DNA from: Oceanidesulfovibrio marinus
Lineage (GTDB): Bacteria; Desulfobacterota; Desulfovibrionia; Desulfovibrionales; Desulfovibrionaceae
NCBI RefSeq assembly: GCF_013085545.1
Contig: NZ_CP039543.1
Location: 620,001-684,000 of the forward strand
Reading direction: 5' to 3'
Length of the DNA stretch: 64,000 nucleotides
Of this stretch, positions 52,651-61,862 are shown piece after piece; position 1 is the first letter of the stretch, and every line of letters begins with the position of its first letter. The position numbers and the translations under genes were made by a program. Below the pieces are notes generated by a model. It saw only the letters and a list, made by a program, of their open reading frames with translations, ran no database searches and was not told the origin of the DNA.

Positions 52651-53784
52651 TTAAGAGTCCTTTGCCATGCGGACCACAGTGGGTCTGCGGTCGAACTTGC
52701 TTCGTGTTTCCGCCGGCTCATCCGGCCGGGAGGGCAGCATGGTGTCGAGCTTCTGCTCCACGGCCCGGAGTCTGCCGCCGAGATCGTCCAGGGTTTCCTG
52801 GAGCTTCTGCATCTGGCGCGATGACTTCTGCTGCTCCTCCTGCTCCATGCATTCGATATGCGCCTGGATCTTGGCCAGGAACGATTTGAGCGAGTTGCGC
52901 GAGAACTCCGCGCGGCTTGGTTCGACAGTCTGACTCGGGCCGGACTGCCTGGGTGTTGGAGGCGCAGGCGTGTGGATGTCGAGATCGGCGATGATTTCTT
53001 CCAGTGTCTGCATGTCGATGCTCCGTTCGTCGTTCGTGTAGGCAGTGAGGAGCACGTAATCCATGAGGATGTTGATGAGTCGCGGCGTGCCGCCGGAGAA
53101 GCGGTGTATGGTCTGGACCACATCGTCGTGCAGTTTGATGGCGTCCGGGTTGCCGGCCACGCGGAGCCTGTGCAGGATGTACGCTTTTGTCTCGTCGTCG
53201 CTCAGCGGGGAGAGGTGGCACTGTACGCTGATGCGCTGGCGCACCTGTTGGAGCTGGGGCGCGCTGAGCGTCCGCCGGAGCTCGGGCTGGCCCACCAGGA
53301 TGATCTGCAGCAGCTTGTAGTGGTCGGTTTCCAGGTTGGAGAGCTGGCGAACTTCCTCCAGCGCCTCGCCGGAAAGGTTCTGGGCCTCGTCGATGATCAG
53401 CACGCAGGGTTTTTTCCGCGAGAACTGCCGGATGAGGTAGGCGTACAGATCGCTCAGGAGCTCGGTCTTGGATTTGTCGGCAACCGGGAGCTCGAAGTCG
53501 CTGTTGATCATGGACAAAAGCTGGTGGCCGTCGAGGCTTGTGTTGAAAATTTTGGACAGCGCGAGGGAGTTGCCGTGCTCGCGCACCAGGTTGCGGATCA
53601 GCGTGGTCTTGCCGGAGCCGATCTCGCCTGTCAGGCAGATGAAGCCGGCGTGGGACTGGATGCCGTACTCCAGGTAGGTGATGGCCTTGCGGTGCGACCG
53701 GCTTCGGAACAGGAAGTCCGGGTTGGGCAGCAGGTCGAAAGGCTTGACCGAAAAGCCGAAGTATTCGTTGTACATGGCCGTCAT
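52651..53784 (-). CDS. XrtA-locus AAA ATPase (ExeA/GspA-like)
   Basis: A 377-residue ATPase starting MTAMYNEYFGFSVKPFDLLP, typical of secretion ATPases associated with exosortase loci. It has Walker A GEIGSGKTT, Walker B VLIIDEAQNL, sensor VGQPELRR and FSGGTPRLIN. The C-terminal about 100 residues form a predicted coiled coil. ATG 53784 overlaps the kinase stop (ATGA). The exact role in polymer export is not known. Confidence 0.93.
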   Translation of the reverse strand: MTAMYNEYFGFSVKPFDLLPNPDFLFRSRSHRKAITYLEYGIQSHAGFICLTGEIGSGKTTLIRNLVREHGNSLALSKIFNTSLDGHQLLSMINSDFELPVADKSKTELLSDLYAYLIRQFSRKKPCVLIIDEAQNLSGEALEEVRQLSNLETDHYKLLQIILVGQPELRRTLSAPQLQQVRQRISVQCHLSPLSDDETKAYILHRLRVAGNPDAIKLHDDVVQTIHRFSGGTPRLINILMDYVLLTAYTNDERSIDMQTLEEIIADLDIHTPAPPTPRQSGPSQTVEPSRAEFSRNSLKSFLAKIQAHIECMEQEEQQKSSRQMQKLQETLDDLGGRLRAVEQKLDTMLPSRPDEPAETRSKFDRRPTVVRMAKDS

Positions 53785-54617
53785 ACCCTCGATTCCTTCG
53801 CGCTTTTGCCGTAGGCGTAGCCGTAGCTTTCGGCAGGCGCTGTTTTGGAGTCGTTGTAGACGGCCCCCAGAATGGTCGCCCCACCAAGGGCCTGCAGCGT
53901 GTCCGCGATATGGTCGGGCGTGGGCACGCCTTCGCGGACCACCAGGAGCACGCTGTCCACCAGCTTGCTCAGGAGCCGCGCCTCGGCAAAAGGCAGCACC
54001 GGCGGCGTGTCGAAAATGATGTAGCGGTCGTCGTAGCGGTGCTTCAGCTCCAGGACGAGGTCGGCCATCCACCTGGAGGAGAAGAGTTCCAGGGCGTTGT
54101 AGGACGGCGGACCCGACGGCAGGACAGCCAGCTTGCCGTGGCCGGTGCGGACCAGGACGTCTCCAATGTCGGCCTCGCCGGTAAGGCACTGGGCGAGCCC
54201 GGTCTTCACGTCGAGGTCGAAGTGGCCGCCGATGGAGGGCCGGCGCAGATCGCCGTCCACCAGGAGCACCGTGTTGTCGTACTCCTGCGCCAGGCTCATG
54301 GCGAGGTTGATGGCCGTGAGGGTCTTGCCCTCGCCGGCCAGGGCGCTGGTCACCATGATGGTGTTGCGGAACTCGTTGTCGCGGCGCGTCTGCTTGATGA
54401 TCGCTTCCTTGAGCTTGCGGTACTCTTCCGCAATGGGGGAATGGGGCTGCTGCGCCATCACGATCAGCTCGCTACGCACCTGGAGCGGCGTCGTCTGCGG
54501 AGCGAACGTCTTCCGGCGGCGGTCCTCGGCTGGTTCGACCTCGGGCCGGGCAGGAGGCGGCGTTGTCCCGTTGCGCATCTTGAGCGCTTTGGCGATGGAC
54601 TCTTCGATTCTGCTCAT
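53781..54617 (-). CDS. XrtA-locus tyrosine autokinase (CpsD/CapB-like)
   Basis: A 278-residue BY-kinase cytoplasmic domain: Walker A TSALAGEGKT, Walker A' VLLVDGDLRRP, Walker B YIIFDTPP. The C-terminal tyrosine cluster (SYGYAYGKS) is the autophosphorylation site typical of the family. It works with the chain-length protein encoded just upstream to control polymer length and export. The early part (about 10-45) is a flexible Pro-rich linker. Confidence 0.95.
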   Translation of the reverse strand: MSRIEESIAKALKMRNGTTPPPARPEVEPAEDRRRKTFAPQTTPLQVRSELIVMAQQPHSPIAEEYRKLKEAIIKQTRRDNEFRNTIMVTSALAGEGKTLTAINLAMSLAQEYDNTVLLVDGDLRRPSIGGHFDLDVKTGLAQCLTGEADIGDVLVRTGHGKLAVLPSGPPSYNALELFSSRWMADLVLELKHRYDDRYIIFDTPPVLPFAEARLLSKLVDSVLLVVREGVPTPDHIADTLQALGGATILGAVYNDSKTAPAESYGYAYGKSAKESRV

Positions 54618-54666
54618 GGGCTGTTTCCGGTATCTCGTGGCGTAGCGTTCAGGGGTTGGTTCCCGT

Positions 54667-56220
54667 CTAGAGGATCATGGTCATGAGCTTTGTCTTCAGC
54701 GCTTCGATTCCAATGTGCGGGATGGCATTTTCAATGTAGGGCAGGCCAAGGACCTCGATGGACAGGACGGTGAGAATACACAGGAAGTAGACGCCGCATA
54801 CGGCGAACAGCCCTATGGTGCGGGCGGAAACATGGTCGGGACGGCCGATGCGCGGTATGGAGGCCAGCACCGGGATGTGTATCGACCGGAGCTGGTCCTG
54901 CGAGTGGATCGACTGGTTGAACATGTCCAGGAGTATGAGCACGCCCAGGGCGAGCCCGAACCCGGCCGCGATGCCGCCCCCGATGATCAGCGGGCGCTTG
55001 GGACTGACATGGCTGGTCGGCATGACGGCCGGGTCGATGACTCGGAAGCTCACGGCCTTGTCCTGGAGCTCCATCTGCTTGGAAACCTCGGACTGGCCAT
55101 AGCGAGCCACGAGCTGCTGGTAGATGAGGGTTTCGTTTTCCTTGGTGCGCTTGAGCTCGGCGAGCTCGGTCTGGACCACGGGAATCTCGCGCAGGATCTG
55201 CTTTTTTTCTTCGAGCGAATTGTGCAGCAGGTCCTTGTTCTTCTTCACGGCTGAGAGCTCGATGCCGGCCAGTTCCAGCTCGCGCTGGTCCTTATCCGAG
55301 AGGGAGCTGCGCGTTACACGCTTTGCAGACCCGGAAGGAAGGGCCTCCAGCGCCTTGACCGCGCGCCGGACGTCCGGATGGCTTTCCGAGTACTGGGTCC
55401 GGAGCTCGGCGAGCTGCTTCTCCAGCTGGAGCCGTTCCGTATCGGTCTGGACCACCACATGCGTTTTCGCGGAGAGCAGGTTTCGTGTAGCCTGCAGCTC
55501 ATGTTCGCGAATGTTCAGGGCTTCCAGCTCGTTCTGGACATCGTCGATTTCCTTGCGGACAATGGCTTCGTCCAGGGCCAGGACCATGCCCTTTTCCTGC
55601 TTGAAGGCGTTGATGTTGGCGTCGGCCTTGTCGATGCGCTGCTTGAAGGTGTCGATCTGCTCGGCCAGGAAGCGCGTCGCCTCCAGGGATTCTTCGCGCT
55701 TGGAGGAAGTGTTTTCCTCGATGTAGCGGCGCACCAGCGTGTTTACGAAGTTGCTGGCCAGCCTGGGGTCCGTGTTGGTGTAGGAGATGGTGAACACGCC
55801 GCGCTCCTCGTCCAGCGAGATGCGCGTCTGCTTCTGCAGAGTGTCGATCAACTCCTCCAGCTCGGAGTCGGTCTTCACGGAGAGGTCCATGTCCAGCTCT
55901 CTGATGACCTCCAGGAGCATGGTCCGGCTGAGCATGGCCACCTTGAGTACCTTGATCTTCGCCTCCATGGACGGCGTTACGGCGATACCCTTGACCAAGT
56001 CGTTGATCACGTTCTGCTCGATGAAGACGGTGCTCTTGGCCTCGTACTTCTTGGGCAGCACGTAGCTGGCGACGACCGCGCAGGTCATCACGCACAGGGC
56101 AATGCCGCAGAACAGCGGCAGCTTCGCGCGGATCAATCCCAGATAGCGCTGGATGTCGATGTTCGATTCCTGATAGCTGTCGAGCATGGTGCGGTCTGGT
56201 TCCTGATGGTTTTGGGACAT
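54667..56220 (-). CDS. XrtA-type polysaccharide chain-length determinant
   Basis: A 517-residue Wzz/PCP-type inner-membrane protein. A first helix (about 35-55, FCGIALCVMTCAVVASYVLP) and later helices (about 420-445 and 470-490) frame a large periplasmic coiled-coil region (about 180-385). The family motif SHVSPKRPLIIGGG precedes the second helix. It partners with the tyrosine kinase encoded 50 bases downstream. The gene starts 12 bases after the sugar transferase stop. Confidence 0.94.
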   Translation of the reverse strand: MSQNHQEPDRTMLDSYQESNIDIQRYLGLIRAKLPLFCGIALCVMTCAVVASYVLPKKYEAKSTVFIEQNVINDLVKGIAVTPSMEAKIKVLKVAMLSRTMLLEVIRELDMDLSVKTDSELEELIDTLQKQTRISLDEERGVFTISYTNTDPRLASNFVNTLVRRYIEENTSSKREESLEATRFLAEQIDTFKQRIDKADANINAFKQEKGMVLALDEAIVRKEIDDVQNELEALNIREHELQATRNLLSAKTHVVVQTDTERLQLEKQLAELRTQYSESHPDVRRAVKALEALPSGSAKRVTRSSLSDKDQRELELAGIELSAVKKNKDLLHNSLEEKKQILREIPVVQTELAELKRTKENETLIYQQLVARYGQSEVSKQMELQDKAVSFRVIDPAVMPTSHVSPKRPLIIGGGIAAGFGLALGVLILLDMFNQSIHSQDQLRSIHIPVLASIPRIGRPDHVSARTIGLFAVCGVYFLCILTVLSIEVLGLPYIENAIPHIGIEALKTKLMTMIL

Positions 56221-56231
56221 GGAAGGCGACC

Positions 56232-57587
56232 TCAGCGCGCGCCCTTGCCCATGATAACGACGTTGATGGTCTTGAGGATGATCCTGATGTCGAAGAGCAG
56301 GGAGAGATGCTTGATGTAGAAGAGGTCGTAGCGGAGCTTTTCCAGGGCGTCCTCCACCGAGCTGCCGTAGGGGTAGCAGACCTGGGCCCAGCCAGTGATG
56401 CCGGGTTTGATGATGTGGCGTTCGTCGTAGAAGGGGATGGAGGCCTTCAGCTCATCGATAAACACCGGCCGCTCCGGCCTGGGGCCCACCAGGCTCATGT
56501 GGCCTAGCAGCACATTGAAGAGCTGCGGCACCTCGTCCAGCCTCGTCTTGCGCATGAAACGGCCCATCCTGGTGATGCGCGGGTCGTTTTCCTCGGACCA
56601 TTTGGCGCCCATGGCCTCGGCGTCCTGGCGCATGGAGCGGAACTTGATCAGACGAAAGGCCTTGTTGTTCTCGCCCACGCGGATCTGCGTGTAGAACGCC
56701 GGTCCGGCCGAATCGAGCTTGATGAGCAGGGCGAGGATCGGGAAGACCGGCAGGATGAGCAGCAACGACGGTGCCACGAGCAGGAGGTCGAAGCAGCGCT
56801 TGCAGGCGCGCTTGAGCGCGGTGACCCTGAACCCGCTGCCGTAAATGAACCAGCTGGGCGAGATGTTCTCCACCAGGACCTTGTTCATGAAGCTTTCGAA
56901 AAATATGGGCGCCTCGACGATGTCGATGCCGGCGAACTTGCAGGCCATGAGCTGCTTGAGCGGCAGCTTGCCCCGGCGGTCCTCCAGGCCCACGACGATA
57001 GACTGGGCCCGAAGCTCCCTGGCAAGGAGCGGCAGGTCGGCGGCCACGCCGCGGAAGAGCGGGTCGCACTCGTTGATGCCCGAGTCCTCGGACGGCACGA
57101 ATCCCAGCAGCTCGTAGCGTTGCGGCCCGTCGGTCAGCAGGTTGCGGATGCGCTGGGCGATCTCGCCGCTGCCGAATACCAGGATGCGCTGCTTGATGCG
57201 CGGGTGGAGCTCCATGCTGCGGTAGATCGCCTGCCAGGTGAACTGCAGCAGGAAGAAGGCCACCAGGGCGGCGGGGACAACGAAGGGGCGCTCGAAGGCC
57301 GGGGTTTCGAGCAGATAGAACGCGAAGGAGAGCAGCCCGATGGACAAGAGGGCGGCGAAGACCGACTTGGTCAGGAGCTCCTTGGTAAAGATGATCCGCC
57401 GCTGGCTGTAAATCTCGAAAATGGTTGACGAGAGGAACACGGTGAAGGCGATGACGGCGATGTTGGCCGTGCTGAGGAGGCCCTCCGGAAGCGACATGAG
57501 CTTCACGCCCAGGGTGAAGGTGACGTAGAGCGCCACGAAGAGGCTGAGAACGTCGCCTGCGAAGAGCGTCATGATCCGGTTGTACAT
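56232..57587 (-). CDS. XrtA-type undecaprenyl-phosphate sugar phosphotransferase
   Basis: A 451-residue polyprenyl glycosylphosphotransferase (EpsB/WbaP-like group of exosortase loci). It has N-terminal membrane helices (about 10-115), a Rossmann-like domain (FGSGEIAQRIRNLL, about 137), and a C-terminal catalytic domain with KRCFDLL, DSAGPAFYTQIRVGEN, FRSMRQDAE, TRLDEVPQLFNVLLGHMSLVG in parts and GPRPERP. It transfers the first sugar phosphate to undecaprenyl phosphate. It follows prsT by 2 bases. Confidence 0.95.
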   Translation of the reverse strand: MYNRIMTLFAGDVLSLFVALYVTFTLGVKLMSLPEGLLSTANIAVIAFTVFLSSTIFEIYSQRRIIFTKELLTKSVFAALLSIGLLSFAFYLLETPAFERPFVVPAALVAFFLLQFTWQAIYRSMELHPRIKQRILVFGSGEIAQRIRNLLTDGPQRYELLGFVPSEDSGINECDPLFRGVAADLPLLARELRAQSIVVGLEDRRGKLPLKQLMACKFAGIDIVEAPIFFESFMNKVLVENISPSWFIYGSGFRVTALKRACKRCFDLLLVAPSLLLILPVFPILALLIKLDSAGPAFYTQIRVGENNKAFRLIKFRSMRQDAEAMGAKWSEENDPRITRMGRFMRKTRLDEVPQLFNVLLGHMSLVGPRPERPVFIDELKASIPFYDERHIIKPGITGWAQVCYPYGSSVEDALEKLRYDLFYIKHLSLLFDIRIILKTINVVIMGKGAR

Positions 57588-57589
57588 CG

Positions 57590-60352
57590 CTACCCCCGGT
57601 CCTTGGCCGCGATGGACGCGGCAAGGTCTTCTGCTTTGGCCTGTTCCGGAAACTCGCCGAGCTCCAGAGCCCTGGTGATACGGTCCTTGGCCGCCTGGAT
57701 ATCCCCGTTGTCATGGTAGGCCCGGGCCAGGTGGTACTGGATGGTCGGGTTGTCGCCGAGCTGCGCCGCAGCCTTTTCCAGCACGGTCACGGCCTGGCCT
57801 GTCCTGTCGTTGGCCAGCAGGGAGATGCCCAGGGTGTCGAGTATGAGCGGCGCCGAGGGGTCCTGCTGATAGGCGCGCAGGGCAAGTTGCAGCGACTCGG
57901 CGGCGTCGCCGTGCCCGGATGCGCAGATATAGGCGAGGTTGTTCAGAGCCGGCACATTGCCGGGGTCCTTTTGCAGCGCCTTGCGGTAGAACTCCATGGC
58001 GGGCTCGAACTCCTGATTCTGCTCATGCAGCATGCCCATGGAGACCAGCGCGGGCACAAACCCGTCGTCAATGGTGATGGCCTTCTGGTATGACGCCGCG
58101 GCTTCCTCCGCCCGGCCAGCGCTCAGCTCCAGGTCGCCAATCTTGACGAGCATGCCGAGCTTGCCCGGGTCCTTGGCCCATCCTTCGCGCAGGGTCTGCA
58201 GCGCCTCGTCCACCTGTCCCAGCCGCGCCTGTGTGGAGGCAAGCACGGCGTAGCCGTCGGCCGAGTCCGGATCGAGCAGGGGCGCACGGCGCGCTTCCTC
58301 CAGGGCTTTTTCCCTGTTGCCGGCGGCCAGATAGGCTGCCGCCTTCATGGAGATGCCCTGGAGATAGTTCACGGCTTCGAGACGGCTGAAATTGGTGAGG
58401 GCGCCGTCCAGATCGCCCTGGGCCAGGCGATAGCGACCGGCCTGAATGAGCAGGGCCTCGTGGCTTGGCCGGTGGGACAATCCCTCTTCGAGCACTGCCA
58501 GGGCCTCATCCTTGGAGCCCTGCTCGTACAGGGCCGCGGCCAGCATCCGGAATACGGCCGGTTCGCCCGAGCTTTTGGCCTTTTCGAGCATTCCGGTGGC
58601 CGCGTCGGTCTCGCCGGTCAGCGAAAGCAGGGAAGCGTACTGCAGGATGGCCGGCAAGTGGTCGGGGGTTTTCTGCAGGAGCTCTTCATATTCCTTTTTG
58701 GCGTCCTCCTTGTTTCCCTCGGCCAGGAAGATGCGCGCGCGGGTCATATACGCCGAGGTATCGCCGGGAGCGGCCTCTTTGGCTCGGGCCAGCAGCTCCA
58801 TGGCTTCGTCTCGCTGCTCCTGGGAAAGCCGGGCGATGGCCTGGGCATTGTAGACCTTGGCGTCGTCCTCCGTGCCTGTGAGGGCATCGCTCATGAGGTC
58901 GTAGGCGCGCTGGTGCTCGCCGCGCTTGATGAGGAAGGAGAAGAGCATGAGCCGGGTGGGCAGGTTGTCCTTGTCGTTGCGCACGGCCTCTTCAAGGGAT
59001 TGCTCGGCCTCGTCGAGCATTCCCTGGTTGGCGAGGATGATGCCGCGCTTGATCTGCGCGTCCACCATGCCGGGCTGTATTTCCAGGGCGTGCTCCATTT
59101 CCTCCATGCCCTTGTCGAGCTTTCCGTTGGCCATGTAGGCGCTGCCCAGCACGAGGTGGGCGTGGGCGTTGTCCGGCGCTTCCTGCACGGCACGCTCGGC
59201 TTCGGCCTGGGCCTCGTCGAGCCTGAGCTGCCGCAGGAAAGCCACGGCCTTGTAGATGCGCGCGGTGACGAATGCGGGAGCCGCATCCAGCACACGCTGG
59301 AAATGGCTCACTGAAGTGTCGAGCTTCTGGTTCGCGAAGTAGGTCAGCCCCAGGTAAAACGAGGTCTCGGGCGTAGGCGCGAGCTTGTAGGAGCGCTCCA
59401 GCGCAACGGCGGCGGCCTCATAGTCCTTTTTCCTGTACAGCAGAATGCCCTGGAGACGTTGGCCTTCGGCTTTGCCAGAGCTGTTCTTCAGCAGGGAGTC
59501 GGCGATTTGTCTGGCCTCGTCGAACTCGCCATTGTCCATGAGCAGCAGGCCGGCCACGAAGCAGCCCCGTGTGTCCGGCGGGTTCAGGTTGCAGAGCGCC
59601 TGGTTGGCGGCAAGGGCTGTCTCGGAGTTCCGCTCCTGGGTGGCCAGGGCGGCCTGAAGCTGCAACGCCTTGCGATGGCTCGGTTTCATGGCCAGAACCT
59701 CACCGAGCAGGGTCCTGGTCTTGCTTTCGTCACCCTGCTGGAATGCCACGGCGGCGAGGCCGTATGCGGCGGCCTCAGATTCCGGCTTCAGCTCCAGAGA
59801 TCTGGTGTAGTTGCCTTGCGAGGCGTTGAAGTCCTTGTTGAACAAGGCAACGGAGCCGAGAACTTCGTACGCGGCGGCCGTGGCGTTGCTGTCCGGATTT
59901 GCTTCGATGAGTGCCTGGGCATGCTCGGCCGCCTTGTCCGGCTGTTGCTGCATCAGGGCGATCCGCGCCAGGTTGAGCAGAACCTTTTCCTTGCCCGCCG
60001 CGTTTTGCTCTACCGCAGCTTTGTACTCCGACTCGGCCGAGTTCAGCTTGCCCAGCTGCATGTAGGCGTCGCCCAGGCCCAGGTGCGCCGCGCCCAGGGA
60101 CGGCTTCTTTTCCAGCGCATTCTTGAGGTAAACGATGGCGCCTTTTGGGTTTCCGGCGGCCAGGCGCTCCATGCCCTGATCGTACAGGCTCTGGGCCGAC
60201 TCGGATGAGCAACCAGGCAGAGCAACGGCAAAAGTCAGCCCGATTGCGCAGAGCAGAATGAGGAGGATGGTGCGGATCTCGAAAAACGATTCGGCGGATG
60301 CGAACTTGTGTGGTGCAGTCACTACCGGCGCCCCCCATGGCATCGTGTTCAT
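57590..60352 (-). CDS. prsT: PEP-CTERM-system TPR lipoprotein (PrsT-like)
   Basis: About 920 residues, mostly TPR units (about 20, from SLYDQGMERLAAGNPKGAIV to the end). An N-terminal hydrophobic helix ends in a lipobox-like ALPGC. This is the TPR protein that regularly opens XrtA polysaccharide loci and is thought to organise the export machinery. The start is uncertain: ATG 60352 is used here, but ATG 60343 and GTG 60322 are possible, and none has a strong ribosome-binding site. Frame extends to 60511 without conservation. A candidate sigma-54 element lies at 60403-60417. Confidence 0.88.
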   Translation of the reverse strand: MNTMPWGAPVVTAPHKFASAESFFEIRTILLILLCAIGLTFAVALPGCSSESAQSLYDQGMERLAAGNPKGAIVYLKNALEKKPSLGAAHLGLGDAYMQLGKLNSAESEYKAAVEQNAAGKEKVLLNLARIALMQQQPDKAAEHAQALIEANPDSNATAAAYEVLGSVALFNKDFNASQGNYTRSLELKPESEAAAYGLAAVAFQQGDESKTRTLLGEVLAMKPSHRKALQLQAALATQERNSETALAANQALCNLNPPDTRGCFVAGLLLMDNGEFDEARQIADSLLKNSSGKAEGQRLQGILLYRKKDYEAAAVALERSYKLAPTPETSFYLGLTYFANQKLDTSVSHFQRVLDAAPAFVTARIYKAVAFLRQLRLDEAQAEAERAVQEAPDNAHAHLVLGSAYMANGKLDKGMEEMEHALEIQPGMVDAQIKRGIILANQGMLDEAEQSLEEAVRNDKDNLPTRLMLFSFLIKRGEHQRAYDLMSDALTGTEDDAKVYNAQAIARLSQEQRDEAMELLARAKEAAPGDTSAYMTRARIFLAEGNKEDAKKEYEELLQKTPDHLPAILQYASLLSLTGETDAATGMLEKAKSSGEPAVFRMLAAALYEQGSKDEALAVLEEGLSHRPSHEALLIQAGRYRLAQGDLDGALTNFSRLEAVNYLQGISMKAAAYLAAGNREKALEEARRAPLLDPDSADGYAVLASTQARLGQVDEALQTLREGWAKDPGKLGMLVKIGDLELSAGRAEEAAASYQKAITIDDGFVPALVSMGMLHEQNQEFEPAMEFYRKALQKDPGNVPALNNLAYICASGHGDAAESLQLALRAYQQDPSAPLILDTLGISLLANDRTGQAVTVLEKAAAQLGDNPTIQYHLARAYHDNGDIQAAKDRITRALELGEFPEQAKAEDLAASIAAKDRG

Positions 60353-60402
60353 TGGTCGCGTGCGGCAGGGACCGTAGTCGTCCCTTTTGCGACCTCTGGA
60401 AA

Positions 60403-60417
60403 ACACATGTCGTGCCA
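60403..60417 (-). promoter_or_regulatory. Possible sigma-54 element before the EPS operon
   Basis: On the minus strand TGGCACGACATGTGT has a perfect 7-base -24 box, but the -12 box reads GTGT instead of TTGC. It lies 50 bases before ATG 60352. It is listed because both PEP-CTERM genes nearby carry better sigma-54 elements; alone it is weak. Confidence 0.3.
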
Positions 60418-60550
60418 AGACCAGGAAGAGGAGGAATATTGGCAAGATGGATATAGAAAGGCCTGAAATGGAGTATGAATAAGAGGCCATTTTCCAGTGA
60501 TTGCTTGTCAAAGAAAACTGATCCGTCTAGCGCCGCTAGACAGAAAGAAG

Positions 60551-60585
60551 GAGGGACCCGGATGCACAATCGCACCGGATCCCTC
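60551..60585 (-). terminator. Terminator of the second PEP-CTERM gene
   Basis: An 11-bp stem with one mismatch (GAGGGACCCGG / CCGGATCCCTC) and a 13-base loop, followed on the minus strand by the T-rich CTTCTTTCTG. It separates the PEP-CTERM gene from the polysaccharide operon, so that operon needs its own promoter. Confidence 0.75.
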
Positions 60586-60613
60586 ACATGGTGGGGTGGG
60601 ACGAAAAGAGGAG

Positions 60614-61378
60614 CTAGATCGCCTGGCGCCGGCGCCGGACCAGCCCGAGGACCCCGAGCCCGGCCCCGAGGAGCAGCAGGGTCGCAGGCTCGGGCGTGGG
60701 CGCGGTCACCGTTTCGAAGATGACGTCGTTGGCGCAGGCGGCCTGGAATGCAATGGTCACGTCGCCCATGAGCTCGATGTTGAGAGCTTCGTCCAGAGTC
60801 CAGGTGGAGCTGCCGCTGTGGGAAGAGTTGTAGGGGTCCCAGCCGTCGAAGCCGACATCGCCGAGCAGCGTGCCCGAGGCGAGCATGGTTTCCAGAAGCG
60901 TCACGGGGTGGTCTTCCCGGGGAAGGCCGTCGACGGCGAACGAGGTTGTATAAAGGGCCTCCCAATCCGTCGTGTACACCGGAATCTGCGCGTCGTCGGC
61001 GAACTCGTAAAGTGCCCAGTTGCCGGCGGTGTTGCCGTATGGATTGGTGTTGTGAATCACATAGTTCCAATCGTTGTCGCTGTCGGCCGTATCGATGAAC
61101 CAATCGCCCAGCAGCATGTTGTTCCAGAGCCTTTGATATGCCGTGGAGGTCTCGGTGGTCATGTAGTTGAGGGTGATGGACCGAAGCTCGTGGTTGACGA
61201 GCTCCAGGGCGCCGTCAGTGAAGTCGGGAACGCCGTAGACGTCCTGGTTGGGAACACTGGCAGTGCCCTCGTAGCCTTCCCAGACTGTGCGGGTATCGGA
61301 AAAGGCGATGGTGTCGGCATAGGAGACGTTGGCGCACATCAGCAGCAGGAGCAGGGTCGTCGAGAGTATCTTGCGCAT
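60614..61378 (-). CDS. PEP-CTERM sorting-domain protein
   Basis: A 254-residue exported protein. The signal peptide MRKILSTTLLLLLMCANVSYA is cut before DTIAFSDTRTV. The body has DNRLxFxP-like features: an N-terminal DTIAFSDTRTVW and a central RLWNNMLLGDWFIDT are reminiscent of a DNRLRE-type structural domain, though this is not certain. The C-terminus TPEPATLLLLGAGLGVLGLVRRRRQAI is a full PEP-CTERM signal. ATG 61378 follows GGAG at 8 bases; upstream frame to 61459 lies before the promoter and was rejected. It is a probable matrix protein. Confidence 0.92.
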   Translation of the reverse strand: MRKILSTTLLLLLMCANVSYADTIAFSDTRTVWEGYEGTASVPNQDVYGVPDFTDGALELVNHELRSITLNYMTTETSTAYQRLWNNMLLGDWFIDTADSDNDWNYVIHNTNPYGNTAGNWALYEFADDAQIPVYTTDWEALYTTSFAVDGLPREDHPVTLLETMLASGTLLGDVGFDGWDPYNSSHSGSSTWTLDEALNIELMGDVTIAFQAACANDVIFETVTAPTPEPATLLLLGAGLGVLGLVRRRRQAI

Positions 61379-61757
61379 CAGGTTCACTCCGGGTCGGGTT
61401 AGGTTGCCAACCTTCAGCACGAACCATGCCACGCGAAAGGAGTGGATGCAGGATTGCACAATATTACAGGATGATGTGCATGCGCGCCTGAAAATCGTCC
61501 TCTAAAATCAGCCCTGCCTGTTGATAGAACATGGCATTAGAGTGTAACGAAATCCGAATAATGTTGTCGAACTTCCTTACATATGTCAGAGGACATCGGG
61601 GTTGCGGCATGTGCGTCCGAGTGCCTTTGTTGCCCGATGGGTAAGGAATGTTCATTTTTCCGATGGTTGTTGGTTGAAACCAATACGTTTTTTGCATGGG
61701 GTGTCTGGATGCATTGCCGTTCCTCCTTGCCCCCGAGGAAACAAAACAGGAGGTGGC
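61379..61757. other. Intergenic region between PEP-CTERM gene and small ORF
   Basis: 379 bases with the minus-strand sigma-54 element at 61417-61431 and, on the plus side, sequence that must promote the small ORF and acyltransferase gene. A short palindrome TTGGTT-ga-AACCAA lies near 61668-61681. No gene is supported here. Confidence 0.55.
61417..61431 (-). promoter_or_regulatory. Sigma-54-type promoter of second PEP-CTERM gene
   Basis: On the minus strand TGGCATGGTTCGTGC matches 9 of 11 defined positions of TGGCACGNNNNTTGC, with GG and GC at correct spacing. It ends 38 bases before ATG 61378, leaving room for a start site near 61405 and the ribosome-binding site. Confidence 0.6.
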
Positions 61758-61862
61758 ATGTCCGTATTCATGCTCGTGTGCTGCTGGTTTTTCGCGGCGT
61801 TCTGTTGCTCCTGGGCTTTTGGCAACTTCATTTACGCAGGCCGGTGTGGCTCGCGGGAGTGA
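61758..61862 (+). CDS. Small cysteine-rich membrane ORF (34 residues)
   Basis: An ORF of 34 codons preceded by a near-perfect ribosome-binding site (AGGAGGT, 4-5 bases before ATG). The product starts MSVFMLVCCWFFAAFCCSWA and ends AGRCGSRE: one hydrophobic helix with four Cys in two CC pairs, and a fifth Cys in the short charged tail. No family is recognised. It lies 185 bases before the exosortase-associated acyltransferase on the same strand. It could be a small membrane protein or a leader ORF. Confidence 0.45.
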   Translation: MSVFMLVCCWFFAAFCCSWAFGNFIYAGRCGSRE

